Assembly: GCA_947626265.1 (NCBI GenBank)
Contig: CANQRM010000004.1
Span: 62,001-126,000 of the forward strand
Source of the DNA: an uncultured Oscillospiraceae bacterium
Lineage (GTDB): Bacteria > Bacillota > Clostridia > Oscillospirales > Oscillospiraceae
DNA: 64,000 bases
Direction: 5' to 3'
Positions 35,447 to 42,402 of this stretch are shown here, piece after piece; position 1 is the first letter of the stretch, and the number at the start of each line of letters is the position of its first letter. Both the position numbers and the translations under genes were made by a program. The notes under the pieces were generated by a model. It was not told where the DNA came from. It saw only the letters and a program-made list of their open reading frames with translations, and did not search any database.

Positions 35447-36214
35447 ATGAATCTCTTTCTGACGTTAGCCTTTCTGTTTTTTATCGGCTCGGTGTTCGGC
35501 TGGGTGCTGGAGCTGTTCTTCCGGCGGTTCATCTCCTCGGCCAACCCGGAGCGGAAGTGGATAAACCCCGGCTTCTGCACGGGCCCATGGCTGCCCCTTT
35601 ATGGCTCCGGGCTGTGCATCCTCTTCCTCATCGCCAGCCTGGAAAATATGACGTTCATCACGGACCCCGTCTGGGAGCGGGTGGCGCTGTTCGCCGCCAT
35701 GGCCGTGTGCATGACGGCCATCGAGTACATAGCCGGCATCCTGAGCCTGAAGGTGGCCCATGTGCGGCTGTGGGACTACAGCCATGAGTGGGGCAACATC
35801 CAAGGCATCATCTGCCCCAAGTTCTCCTTCTTCTGGGCCGTGCTGGGGGCGGCGTATTACTTCCTCATCCACCCCCATATCCTGGGCGCGCTCCACTGGC
35901 TGGCGCAGAATTTGGCGTTCTCCTTCTTCATCGGCCTGTTCTACGGCGTGTTCATCGTGGACCTGTGCCACTCCGCCCAGATCGTGACCAAGCTGAAGGC
36001 CTTCGCCGACGAGAACGACGTCATCATCAGGTACGAGAGCCTGAAGTCCCACATCCGCTCTGCCCAGGACCAGGCCGCCCAGAAGTACCACTTCTTCCGC
36101 CCCTTCCAGTCTGCCCGCAGCCTCCATGAGCACCTGCAGGACCGCCTGAAGGAGATGGAGGAGGCCGTAAAGGAGAACCGGGACCTGGTGTTCCAGCCCC
36201 GGCATAAAAAGTGA
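35447..36214 (+). CDS. Putative ABC transporter permease, CmpB/PF06541 type
   Basis: A 255-residue membrane protein of the putative ABC-transporter type IV (PF06541) family: FFIGSVFGWVLELFFRRF at the N-terminus, GPWLPLYGSG near residue 47 and VRLWDYSH near 106 are its hallmarks. Five to six membrane helices are followed by a cytosolic tail. No ATPase is nearby and the family function is not settled. The ATG follows AAGGAGCG. GC content is back to that of the host genome, so the restriction island ends before it. Confidence 0.85.
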   Translation: MNLFLTLAFLFFIGSVFGWVLELFFRRFISSANPERKWINPGFCTGPWLPLYGSGLCILFLIASLENMTFITDPVWERVALFAAMAVCMTAIEYIAGILSLKVAHVRLWDYSHEWGNIQGIICPKFSFFWAVLGAAYYFLIHPHILGALHWLAQNLAFSFFIGLFYGVFIVDLCHSAQIVTKLKAFADENDVIIRYESLKSHIRSAQDQAAQKYHFFRPFQSARSLHEHLQDRLKEMEEAVKENRDLVFQPRHKK

Positions 36215-36233
36215 TTTTCTCCGAATAATGCAA

Positions 36234-36258
36234 AAACGCGCCGCATTGCGGCGCGTTT
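36234..36258. terminator. Bidirectional terminator
   Basis: AAACGCGCCGC (36234-36244) pairs with GCGGCGCGTTT (36248-36258) around ATT, between the convergent permease and HTH genes, with A and T runs on the sides. Confidence 0.75.
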
Positions 36259-36262
36259 CCCT

Positions 36263-36469
36263 TTATTTTGATGGGTCGTCGGTCAAGCCGAGCAGGTAGT
36301 CGGCGCTGACGCCGTAAAACCGGGCCAGCTTTACGATGAACTCTGCCGTCAGGGGCTGGGTGCCCGTCTCCACGTAGCTGTACTTCCGCTGGGTCACGCC
36401 CAGGGCCTCGGCCACGACCGCCTGGGTCAGATCGTGGTCCTCCCGCAGGTCCCGCATCCGGTTCGGCAT
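36263..36469 (-). CDS. Small XRE-type HTH regulator (second of a pair)
   Basis: A 68-residue single-domain XRE/Cro-like DNA-binding protein: LREDHDLTQAVVAEALGVTQRKYSYVETG contains the HTH, and FYGVSADYLLGLTD is the usual end of such proteins. The ATG at 36469 lies four bases after the stop of the upstream regulator; longer in-frame starts lie within that gene. Both small HTH proteins are made from one transcript, which suggests they act together or as a heterodimer. Target unknown. Confidence 0.8.
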   Translation of the reverse strand: MPNRMRDLREDHDLTQAVVAEALGVTQRKYSYVETGTQPLTAEFIVKLARFYGVSADYLLGLTDDPSK

Positions 36470-36473
36470 GATA

Positions 36474-36707
36474 TCACTCGTCCTCATCCAACAGCCTGCC
36501 CGGCTGGATGTCCAGGACATCGCAAATTTTAAACAGCGTCTCCAGGGAGATGCCCCGCGTGGTGCTGGAGCCCTCCACCTGGGCCAGGAAGTTCAGGCTC
36601 CGCCCAATCGCCTCCGCAAAGGCCTCCTGGGTATACCCGGCCTTCTTCCGGTAGTAGGCGATCCGCAGGCCCATGACCCTATAGCGTTCCGGATACTCTG
36701 TCTGCAT
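36474..36707 (-). CDS. Small XRE-type HTH regulator (first of a pair)
   Basis: A 77-residue XRE-type regulator: YRKKAGYTQEAFAEAIGRSLNFLAQVEG is the HTH and LETLFKICDVLDIQPGRLL the dimer part. The ATG at 36707 follows GGAGGGACC. It is divergent from a small acidic protein gene, and the roughly 125-base gap carries the plus-strand promoter, so it may repress it. Confidence 0.8.
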   Translation of the reverse strand: MQTEYPERYRVMGLRIAYYRKKAGYTQEAFAEAIGRSLNFLAQVEGSSTTRGISLETLFKICDVLDIQPGRLLDEDE

Positions 36708-36779
36708 AACGGTCCCTCCTGATACTATGATTGTAACAGGCGGGGCAGTGAATTATTATGCGCTTAAACACAATGATTA

Positions 36780-36808
36780 TTTACTTTTAATAAATGTTAT
36801 GGTATACT
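36780..36808 (+). promoter_or_regulatory. Promoter of the small protein gene
   Basis: TTTACT at 36780-36785 and TATACT at 36803-36808, 17-base spacer, in an AT-rich stretch between the divergent HTH gene and the small protein. Confidence 0.6.
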
Positions 36809-36832
36809 GCTCCCAACAAGGGAGGGTATCGC

Positions 36833-37006
36833 ATGACGGATTACAAGAAGATGTACTGCGCTCTGTGCGCGGCGGCCTCGGCGGCGCTGGACATGCTGCC
36901 GGACACGGCGGAGAACGGCCCGGGCCGGGCGGTGCTGCAAAAAGCGCTGGAAGAGGCAGAGGAACTCTATATCGCCACCGCCGACGGGCCGGAAGAAACC
37001 GAATAA
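36833..37006 (+). CDS. Small acidic protein of unknown function
   Basis: A 57-residue protein, MTDYKKMYCALCAAASAAL and so on, predicted as two helices separated by a short Pro/Gly turn (LPDTAENGPGRAVLQKA). The ATG at 36833 follows GGGAGGG by six bases; an in-frame ATG at 36794 has no ribosome site and would begin upstream of the -10 box. Similar short helical proteins are frequent in Oscillospiraceae genomes, but I know of no function. A terminator follows within ten bases. Confidence 0.65.
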   Translation: MTDYKKMYCALCAAASAALDMLPDTAENGPGRAVLQKALEEAEELYIATADGPEETE

Positions 37007-37010
37007 ACGC

Positions 37011-37040
37011 AAAAACGCGCCGCAGATGCGGCGCATTTTT
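37011..37040. terminator. Bidirectional terminator
   Basis: GCGCCGCA (37017-37024) pairs with TGCGGCGC (37027-37034); A run on the left and five T on the right. It lies between the small protein gene and the convergent FakA-like gene, and resembles the hairpin at 36234. Confidence 0.75.
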
Positions 37041-37052
37041 GCTGTCCGGAGC

Positions 37053-37310
37053 TCAGCCTTTGAGGCCGTTTTCCTGGCGCTCCATGTTCTCCACCACCAC
37101 GTCGAAGATGTCCCCCAGGGAGGAGGCGTACTCCAGCACCTTCCAGGGTACGTTGGTGTGGAAGTGGATCTTGATCAGGTCCTCGTCGCCCACCGCCAGC
37201 AGGCAGTCCCCGGGGATGTTCGCCATGATGTAGTCGTGGATGGCGTCCTCGTCCAGGTCGTGCCCCTCGATGAGCAGCTGCGTGTCAAAACGGTATTCCA
37301 GCATAGTCAT
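37053..37310 (-). CDS. Stand-alone FakA/YloV C-terminal-type domain protein
   Basis: An 85-residue protein whose core, GDCLLAVGDEDLIKIHFHTN followed by VPWKVLEYASSLGDIFDV and VENMERQ, closely follows the C-terminal domain of the DAK2-fusion protein YloV/FakA (fatty acid kinase). The kinase (DAK2) domain is absent, and no FakB-like gene is near. The ATG at 37310 follows AGGAGAATG; the longer frame to 37361 would begin in the promoter. It has its own strong promoter, so it is a real gene and not a fragment. A binding or regulatory role is possible. Confidence 0.75.
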   Translation of the reverse strand: MTMLEYRFDTQLLIEGHDLDEDAIHDYIMANIPGDCLLAVGDEDLIKIHFHTNVPWKVLEYASSLGDIFDVVVENMERQENGLKG

Positions 37311-37372
37311 TCTCCTAAATATGTATATCCGCGTGTGGTCACATCCGTGTTGAAGTCCCATAGGGACGCTTC

Positions 37373-37401
37373 ATTTTACCATATGTATTCAGGCTTGTCA
37401 A
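37373..37401 (-). promoter_or_regulatory. Promoter of the FakA-like domain gene
   Basis: On the minus strand TTGACA (37401-37396) and TAAAAT (37378-37373) are 17 bases apart, with TGG in front of the -10. Next to it, 37413-37451 forms a 12 of 13 pair inverted repeat that separates this unit from feoA. Confidence 0.75.
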
Positions 37402-37509
37402 AAAATAGTACAGGCCCGGTAAGTTTGTCATAACTAACAACTTTCCGGGCCCATGAGCCCGCCCTATCCGGGCAAGGTGACGAAATCCGGCGGAGGGAGC
37501 AGAAAATCC

Positions 37510-37598
37510 TTGACATTTTAGTTTTGACTAACTAATATGTCAGTGGTGTTAGGAATCCCTAACGCCCATTGTTTTGCCCGGTGGTTAGTAACCACTAA
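37510..37598 (+). promoter_or_regulatory. feo promoter with three DtxR/IdeR-like boxes
   Basis: A consensus TTGACA at 37510-37515 and TAATAT at 37533-37538 (17-base spacer). Three 14-base boxes of the form TTAG(G/T)NNNN(C/A)CTAA occur: 37518-37531 in the spacer, 37549-37562 over the start of transcription, and 37585-37598 in the leader. The form matches the DtxR/IdeR/MntR-type consensus TTAGGTTAGCCTAA rather than a Fur box. An iron-bound DtxR-family protein would block the promoter. Confidence 0.8.
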
Positions 37599-37624
37599 TA
37601 CAAGGCGTATGAGGAGGATGACCT

Positions 37625-37834
37625 ATGCCGCTTTCCCTGCTGCATACCGGTGAGAGCAGTCTCATCACCCGCATCGGCGGCGGCGCCGAGACCCGCCGCT
37701 TTCTGGAGAATCTGGGCTTCGTGGTGGGCAGCCCGGTGACCGTGGTGAACGACATCGGGGGCAACCTGATCGTCTCCATCCGGGACTGCCGGGTGGCCAT
37801 CAGCATGGAGATGGCGAAGAAGATATACGTCTGA
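37625..37834 (+). CDS. feoA: FeoA family protein, first copy
   Basis: A 69-residue FeoA (SH3-like) protein that assists the ferrous iron channel FeoB: IGGGAETRRFLENLGFVVGS and IRDCRVAISMEMAKKIYV are typical. The ATG at 37625 follows GAGGAGGA. It is the first gene of a feoA-feoA-feoB operon under three iron boxes. Two different FeoA proteins per operon are common in Clostridia. Confidence 0.92.
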   Translation: MPLSLLHTGESSLITRIGGGAETRRFLENLGFVVGSPVTVVNDIGGNLIVSIRDCRVAISMEMAKKIYV

Positions 37835-37863
37835 GACGGGCAAAGAGGAAAGGAGAGAGCATC

Positions 37864-38082
37864 ATGACGCTGAGACAGGCCCAGGTGGGCCAGACGGTCC
37901 GGGTGGCGAAGCTGGAGGGCGCCGGCGCGGTGAAGCGGCGCATCATGGACATGGGCATCACCAAGGGGGAGAGCATCTTCATCCGCAAGGTGGCGCCCCT
38001 GGGCGACCCCATCGAGATAACCATCCGGGGGTATGAGCTGAGCCTCCGCAAGGCGGACGCGGAAATGATATTGGTGGAGTGA
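37864..38082 (+). CDS. feoA: FeoA family protein, second copy
   Basis: A 72-residue FeoA protein: LRQAQVGQTVRVAKLEGAGA, RRIMDMGITKGESIFI and VAPLGDPIEITIRGYELSLR fit the standard FeoA core better than the first copy. The ATG follows AAAGGAGAG. It lies 29 bases after the first feoA and 12 before feoB. Confidence 0.95.
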   Translation: MTLRQAQVGQTVRVAKLEGAGAVKRRIMDMGITKGESIFIRKVAPLGDPIEITIRGYELSLRKADAEMILVE

Positions 38083-38094
38083 AAGGCGGAAAAC

Positions 38095-40482
38095 ATGGCG
38101 GAAAAGAATTTGACCATCGCCCTGGCGGGCAACCCCAACTGCGGCAAGACAACACTGTTCAACGCCCTCACCGGCGCCAGCCAGTACGTGGGCAACTGGC
38201 CCGGCGTCACCGTGGAGAAGAAGGAGGGCAAGCTCCGTGACCACAAGGACGTGACGGTCACGGACCTGCCGGGCATCTACTCCCTGTCCCCCTATACGCT
38301 GGAGGAAGTGGTGGCCCGGAACTACCTCATCCAGGAGCGGCCGGACGTGATTTTGAACATCGTGGACGGCACCAACATGGAGCGGAACCTGTACCTCACC
38401 ACCCAGCTGGTGGAGCTGGGCATCCCCGTGCTGGTGGCCGTGAACATGATGGACGTGGTGAGAAAGTCCGGGGACAAGGTGAACGTGAAGGAGCTTTCCA
38501 AAGCCCTGGACTGCGAAGTGGTGGAGATATCCGCCCTGAAGGGCGACGGGGTGAAGGCCGCGGCGGACGCCGCCGTGGAGCTGGCCCTCAGCGGCCGCAG
38601 GACCGTGCCCCAGCACCGGTTCGCCGGGTGCGTGGAGCACGCCCTGGCCCACATCGAGGAGGTGGCCGTCCACGGCCTGCCCGCCGAGCAGCAGCGCTGG
38701 TACGCCATCAAGCTCTTCGAGCGGGACGAGAAGGTGGCCCAGCAGCTGGGCCTGGACAGCGCCTCCCTGGCCCACATAGAAGAGGACATCAAGGACTGCG
38801 AGCGGGAGATGGACGACGACGCGGAATCCATCATCACCGCCCAGCGGTACGATTACATCGGCTCCATCATCTCCAAATGCTACGCCCGGAAGAGCCGGGA
38901 GAAGATGAATACCTCCGACAAGATAGACCGTGTCGTCACCAACCGGTGGCTGGCCCTGCCCATCTTCGCCTGCGTCATGTTCCTCATCTACGCTGTCGCC
39001 ATGGGCGGCTGGGACTTCTCTATCGGCACCATGGGCACCGACTGGGCCAACGACGGTCTGTTCGGTGACGGCTGGTTCGTCCCCTTCACGGCGGATAAGG
39101 ACGCCTGGGAGGAGGACTCCGGGGCCTTCGAGGAGGCCTCCGCCATCATCGGGGCCTATGAGGCCGGGGAGCCGGAGGCCTATTTCTACGACGACGAGAC
39201 CGGCGAGACCACGGCGGTGACCGTGACGGAGGACCTCTATAACGGCGCGCTCACCGTCCCCGAGCCAGACCCCAATGATTACGGCACCTGGGTCCCCGGC
39301 GTCCCCGTGCTGGCGGAGCGGGCGCTTAACGCCCTCGGCTGCGGCGAGGTGGTGAGCTCTCTCGTCCTGGACGGCATTGTGGGCGGCGTGGGCGCCGTGC
39401 TGGGCTTCGTGCCCCAGATGCTGGTGCTGTTCCTGCTGCTGGCCATATTGGAGGACGTGGGCTACATGGCCCGGGTGGCCTTCATCATGGATAGGCTCTT
39501 CCGCCGCTTTGGCCTTAGCGGCAAGAGCTTCATCCCCATGCTGGTGGCCACCGGCTGCGGCGTGCCCGGCATCATGGCCAGCCGCACCATCGAGCAGGAC
39601 CGGGACCGGAAGATGACCATCATGACCACCGGCTTCATCCCCTGCGGGGCGAAAATGCCCATCATCGCCCTGTTCGCCGGGGCCCTGTTCGGGGGCTCCG
39701 CGTGGGTCGCCACCTCCGCGTTCTTCATCGGCATCGCCGCCGTGGTCATCTCGGGCATCATCCTCAAGAAGACCAAAGTCTTCGCCGGGGAGCCCGCTCC
39801 CTTCGTCATGGAGCTGCCCGCCTACCACGCGCCGCAGGCCAAGAACGTCCTGCGGGCCATGTGGGAGCGGGGCTGGAGTTTCATCAAGCGGGCCGGCACC
39901 ATCATCCTTCTGAGCTCCATCATCCTGTGGTTCCTCCAGGGCTTTGGCTTTGAAAACGGCTCTTTCGGCATGGTGGAGGACAATGAGGCCTCCCTTCTCG
40001 CGGCCATCGGCGGGGCCATCGCCTTTATCTTTGCGCCTCTTGGCTTTGGCAACTGGCAGGCGACGGTCGCCACCATCACCGGCCTCATCGCCAAGGAGGA
40101 GGTGGTCAGCACCTTGGGCGTGCTGTACCCCGGGGACCTGACCGCCCAGATCGGCGCGGCCTTCACCGGCGTCACCGCCTACTCCTTCATGATCTTCAAC
40201 CTGCTGTGCGCTCCCTGCTTCGCGGCCATCGGCGCCATCCGCCGGGAGATGAACAACGCAAAATGGACCTGGGCGGCCATCGGCTGGATGTGCGGCTTCG
40301 CCTACTGCTCCGCCCTCATCGTGAACCAGTTGGGAAGCCTCTTCACCGGCGGCGGCTTCGGCATCGGCACCGCCGCGGCGCTCCTCGTGCTGGCGGGCAT
40401 GCTCTACCTGCTCTTCCGGCCCGCGCCCAACGGCGAGCGGCTCACCGGCAGCAATGCCCGCAGCGTCAACGCGGGGGCCTGA
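38095..40482 (+). CDS. feoB: Ferrous iron transporter FeoB
   Basis: A 795-residue FeoB. The N-terminal G domain has GNPNCGKT (12-19), the WPGVTVEKKEG switch region, DLPG and NMMD motifs. A helical GDI domain follows, then the membrane part with the two Gate motifs (for example MLVATGCGVPGIMASRTIE) that form the Fe2+ path. An acidic insertion of about 70 residues near 325-395 (rich in Asp/Glu, with DKDAWEEDSGAFEEAS) sits between the first and second membrane segments. It takes up Fe2+ across the cytoplasmic membrane under anoxic conditions. Confidence 0.97.
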   Translation: MAEKNLTIALAGNPNCGKTTLFNALTGASQYVGNWPGVTVEKKEGKLRDHKDVTVTDLPGIYSLSPYTLEEVVARNYLIQERPDVILNIVDGTNMERNLYLTTQLVELGIPVLVAVNMMDVVRKSGDKVNVKELSKALDCEVVEISALKGDGVKAAADAAVELALSGRRTVPQHRFAGCVEHALAHIEEVAVHGLPAEQQRWYAIKLFERDEKVAQQLGLDSASLAHIEEDIKDCEREMDDDAESIITAQRYDYIGSIISKCYARKSREKMNTSDKIDRVVTNRWLALPIFACVMFLIYAVAMGGWDFSIGTMGTDWANDGLFGDGWFVPFTADKDAWEEDSGAFEEASAIIGAYEAGEPEAYFYDDETGETTAVTVTEDLYNGALTVPEPDPNDYGTWVPGVPVLAERALNALGCGEVVSSLVLDGIVGGVGAVLGFVPQMLVLFLLLAILEDVGYMARVAFIMDRLFRRFGLSGKSFIPMLVATGCGVPGIMASRTIEQDRDRKMTIMTTGFIPCGAKMPIIALFAGALFGGSAWVATSAFFIGIAAVVISGIILKKTKVFAGEPAPFVMELPAYHAPQAKNVLRAMWERGWSFIKRAGTIILLSSIILWFLQGFGFENGSFGMVEDNEASLLAAIGGAIAFIFAPLGFGNWQATVATITGLIAKEEVVSTLGVLYPGDLTAQIGAAFTGVTAYSFMIFNLLCAPCFAAIGAIRREMNNAKWTWAAIGWMCGFAYCSALIVNQLGSLFTGGGFGIGTAAALLVLAGMLYLLFRPAPNGERLTGSNARSVNAGA

Positions 40483-40485
40483 GCC

Positions 40486-40632
40486 ATGGGCGACGTCCTT
40501 GTTATCGCGATTATTATAGCGGCCGTCGGCCTCGCCGTCCGGGCCATGGTGAAGAACAAGAAGGCCGGCAAGAGCTGCTGCGGCGGCTGCGACGGCGACT
40601 GTGAACACTGTATGGCGCACCACCACGAATAA
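40486..40632 (+). CDS. FeoB-associated Cys-rich membrane protein
   Basis: A 48-residue protein: one membrane helix (DVLVIAIIIAAVGLAVRAMV), then a basic stretch and a Cys/His cluster with SCCGGCDGDCEHC and a HHH tail. It matches the small FeoB-associated Cys-rich protein family (PF12669) that commonly follows feoB. The ATG is three bases after the feoB stop. The cysteines may bind iron or serve a redox role; experimental function is unclear. Confidence 0.88.
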   Translation: MGDVLVIAIIIAAVGLAVRAMVKNKKAGKSCCGGCDGDCEHCMAHHHE

Positions 40633-40659
40633 GCGAGCATCTCCCAATTTATGTACAGG

Positions 40660-40806
40660 AACAGAGGCGGTCATCCGACCGCCTCTGTTTCCGTGTCTGT
40701 TGATATAAATGCTGGGGCGGCCTCGCCCGACAGGGCCCCTCCCGCTAAAGTTCGCTTCGCTCGCCGAGCGCGTGCGGGGCACTGCCGGCTCTCGCCGCCC
40801 GTCGGC
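40660..40806 (-). repeat. Dispersed palindromic repeat, copy A (with terminator hairpin)
   Basis: The core at 40725-40806 is the reverse complement of the repeat at 49999-50081 with few differences. It has GCCCGAC/GTCGGGC-type ends and the inner GAGCGAAGCGAACTTTAGCGGG. To its left the homology with copy B extends through GGGCGG and a hairpin ACAGAGGCGGTC/GACCGCCTCTGT (40661-40672 with 40677-40688) that also acts as terminator for the feo operon. Confidence 0.8.
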
Positions 40807-40809
40807 TTG

Positions 40810-41151
40810 TCAGCTCTGGGCGCTAAGAGAGTTTCGCATAGCGCTTTCCACAAAGCTGTTGAGTGTCATCTGGTGGGCGGCGGCATAGGTCACGGCCTGC
40901 CGGTGCAGCTCCGGCGACACCCGCACGTTGAAGCTGCCCTTATACGCCTTTTCCGGCTCGATGCCGTTTTCCCCGCACAGTGCCAGGTAGTCGTCCACGG
41001 CGCCGTGGAAATCGTCGATCAGTTCCTTCGCGGTAGTCCCCTCATAGGAGACCAGCGCCCGTATGCCAATGACCTTTCCGAAGAAAACGCCGTCTGCCTC
41101 CGAAAACTCCACGCTGCCGATATAGCCCTTGTATTCCATCGTATTGCTCAT
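40810..41151 (-). CDS. hicB: HicB family antitoxin
   Basis: A 113-residue HicB antitoxin: the N-terminal partial RNase-H-like domain (YKGYIGSVEFSEADGVFFGKV, GTTAKELIDDFHGAVDDYL) inhibits HicA, and the C-terminal RHH-type part (FNVRVSPELHRQAVTYAAAHQMTLNSFVESAM) binds DNA and represses its own promoter. The start overlaps the HicA stop by four bases. The order toxin first, antitoxin second is common for HicAB. Confidence 0.9.
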   Translation of the reverse strand: MSNTMEYKGYIGSVEFSEADGVFFGKVIGIRALVSYEGTTAKELIDDFHGAVDDYLALCGENGIEPEKAYKGSFNVRVSPELHRQAVTYAAAHQMTLNSFVESAMRNSLSAQS

Positions 41152-41408
41152 ATCAGACCCTCCTCGTCCAAAATCTCTATGAGCTGCTTGACCTGGTACT
41201 CCAAAAGCTCCTTTCGGGGGTGGGGCTTGTGAAGCAAGATCGGGGCGTATGTGTCGCTGACGAACATGACCCGCGAGCCGCTGGTGCGGCCCTTGTTGGA
41301 GCGCGTATAGGAGAAGTACCGCAGAAGCGCCTCCGCGTCGTCAAAGGTAAACGTCTTGGGCCTTGTCTTCAGCTTCTCTATCAGCTTTTCCTTTTGTCCC
41401 ACGGTCAT
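41148..41408 (-). CDS. hicA: HicA family mRNA interferase toxin
   Basis: An 86-residue HicA toxin: a dsRBD-like fold with the KLKTRPKTFTFDDAEALLRYF opening and the catalytic His in LHKPHPRKEL near residues 59-68, which is the typical HxPHP region. It cleaves mRNA when freed of HicB. The ATG at 41408 has GGAGG only one base upstream, so the in-frame GTG at 41402 may be the true start. Promoter and operator lie immediately upstream. Confidence 0.88.
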   Translation of the reverse strand: MTVGQKEKLIEKLKTRPKTFTFDDAEALLRYFSYTRSNKGRTSGSRVMFVSDTYAPILLHKPHPRKELLEYQVKQLIEILDEEGLI

Positions 41409-41425
41409 ACCTCCGATTCGGTATC

Positions 41426-41477
41426 AGTATAGCATGACGGAAGCGGGATTGCAACTAATTTTAGTTGCAATCCCGCT
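41426..41477 (-). promoter_or_regulatory. hicAB promoter with a 36-base palindromic operator
   Basis: On the minus strand TTGCAA (41454-41449) and TATACT (41431-41426) are 17 bases apart. A perfect palindrome with 17-base arms (41442-41458 and 41461-41477, centre TT) covers the -35 and upstream side. This is the expected site of HicB autorepression. Confidence 0.8.
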
Positions 41478-41503
41478 GAAGTATACTATGATGTCCGCCC
41501 TCC

Positions 41504-41596
41504 TCAAACACTGCCTGGCCGTGGCCGCGGCCAGCAGCGCCACGAACGCTGCGCATTGACCGGCTCCTGGCCGCTGGCTGCCGTTTCTTCGCTCAT
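41504..41596 (-). pseudogene. Truncated third member of the double-glycine peptide series
   Basis: The second peptide gene ends CCATGA, and the ATG within it opens a third frame starting MSEE, as the other two do, coupled by the same ATGA overlap. After about 14 residues the sequence runs into DNA that resembles codons of the nearby MATE gene (GGCCGTGGCCGCGGCCAGCA, at about 41514-41533, also near 42671-42690) and stops after 30 residues without a double-glycine. It looks like a peptide gene whose 3-prime part was replaced. Confidence 0.5.
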
Positions 41597-41784
41597 GGCT
41601 TGTTCTCTCCGTCTTTTTGCAGGAAGTCCATCAACTTCTGATTGATCTGGTCTGCAATCTGCTGGTTCTTTTCCTCAAAAGTATTCCCAGAATATCTGCC
41701 GGCTGGGTCAAACCTGTTGGCACCGCCGGTCACGCCATCCAGAGTATTCTCGTCCAGAGCGGCATTCTTTTTCTCCTCGCTCAT
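41593..41784 (-). CDS. Double-glycine leader peptide, possible bacteriocin-like precursor (second)
   Basis: A 63-residue peptide: acidic leader MSEEKKNAALDENTLDGVTGG, then a 42-residue core ending LMDFLQKDGENKP. The leader has the hydrophobic spacing and Gly-Gly end seen in peptides exported by C39-peptidase ABC transporters (bacteriocins and other double-glycine peptides). The core lacks Cys. The start overlaps the upstream peptide stop by four bases. No processing transporter lies in the window, so export and function are inferred only from the leader. Confidence 0.65.
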   Translation of the reverse strand: MSEEKKNAALDENTLDGVTGGANRFDPAGRYSGNTFEEKNQQIADQINQKLMDFLQKDGENKP

Positions 41785-41963
41785 GGCTGCTGCTCCTTAT
41801 CGTTATCCACGTGGAGGCTCGCCCATGCAGTTACATCGGCCGCGGCCTGGTTTGCCCAGTAATCCAACGACAGGCTCTTTTCTCCTCCAGAGACAGCCTC
41901 CAGGACAGTATCATCCAAGGCGGTTGCGCCTGTCTTTTCGTCCAGTTTCTTTTCCTCGCTCAT
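41781..41963 (-). CDS. Double-glycine leader peptide, possible bacteriocin-like precursor (first)
   Basis: A 60-residue peptide with leader MSEEKKLDEKTG followed by ATALDDTVLEAVSGG and a 33-residue core with DYWANQAAADVTAWASLHVD. Both leaders share MSEEKK and an LD..(T/V)L..V.GG pattern, so they arose by duplication while the cores diverged, as in two-component bacteriocins. The ATG at 41963 follows GGGAGGAACTACC. The frame is open further upstream to 42404, but that part has no ribosome site at any start and reads as non-coding. The promoter and structured leader lie upstream. Confidence 0.65.
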   Translation of the reverse strand: MSEEKKLDEKTGATALDDTVLEAVSGGEKSLSLDYWANQAAADVTAWASLHVDNDKEQQP

Positions 41964-42061
41964 GGTAGTTCCTCCCTGTTTTTTAAACTTTTGTTTGCTG
42001 TTCCAGCGGAAAAAACGGGGGGCGCTCCCATATGGAAACATGCCGGGTCCCAACGGGTGTG

Positions 42062-42347
42062 CGCGGCCTTGACAAGGCCGCCCCGGAGATCGGATCGCTC
42101 CGACCCCCAAAGGCCGCCCCGCCAAGACGACAAAAGCGGTGCAGGGCGAACCCCACACCGCTATACACAACACACATATCCCCTTGACCTTTTCGGTTGG
42201 GAAAAGGTATAATGAGACTTGGGCGCGTAAATCGCTGTGTAGGAGCTGCCTCTCCTGCATAGGGCTACGGGGTGTTACCAGCGCCCCGTGGCCTGCCTTT
42301 GTCATCTTGTTGTCTTTATAATATATCATCCATTTGGTAAAATGCAA
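42062..42347 (-). ncRNA. Structured leader or small RNA upstream of the double-glycine peptides
   Basis: On the minus strand a promoter, TTGCAT (42347-42342) and TATTAT (42323-42318), 18-base spacer, is followed by two 8-pair hairpins (42269-42291 and 42237-42258 approximately) and then an intrinsic terminator at 42162-42132: AGCGGTG/CACCGCT with inner GGG/CCC and a TTTT tail. The transcript would be about 180 bases. Beyond it lies another perfect hairpin (42063-42081) before the peptide genes. It is either an attenuator leader or a separate small RNA. I do not recognise a known riboswitch class. Apart from these elements and repeat B the 41964-42562 gap contains no gene. Confidence 0.5.
42184..42213 (+). 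promoter_or_regulatory. Plus-strand promoter opposite the structured leader
   Basis: TTGACC at 42184-42189 and consensus TATAAT at 42208-42213, 18-base spacer that contains a CCTTTTC/GAAAAGG inverted repeat. It would make an RNA antisense to the leader, ending at the hairpin of repeat B near 42433, about 215 bases, without a plausible coding frame. Confidence 0.6.
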
Positions 42348-42402
42348 GGTGTTTTTCCGTGTAATGCCAAGCTGTAAACTTTGAACGCGCACCTTCAAAT
42401 TC

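Noticed and set aside
37585-40782. A 1065-codon minus-strand frame over feoA-feoA-feoB
   Set aside because: Antisense of well-recognised Feo genes; low-complexity composition and no ribosome site.
42131-42347. A T-box or known riboswitch upstream of the peptide genes
   Set aside because: No T-box antiterminator sequence and no consensus of the common riboswitches could be recognised; only hairpins and a terminator are visible.
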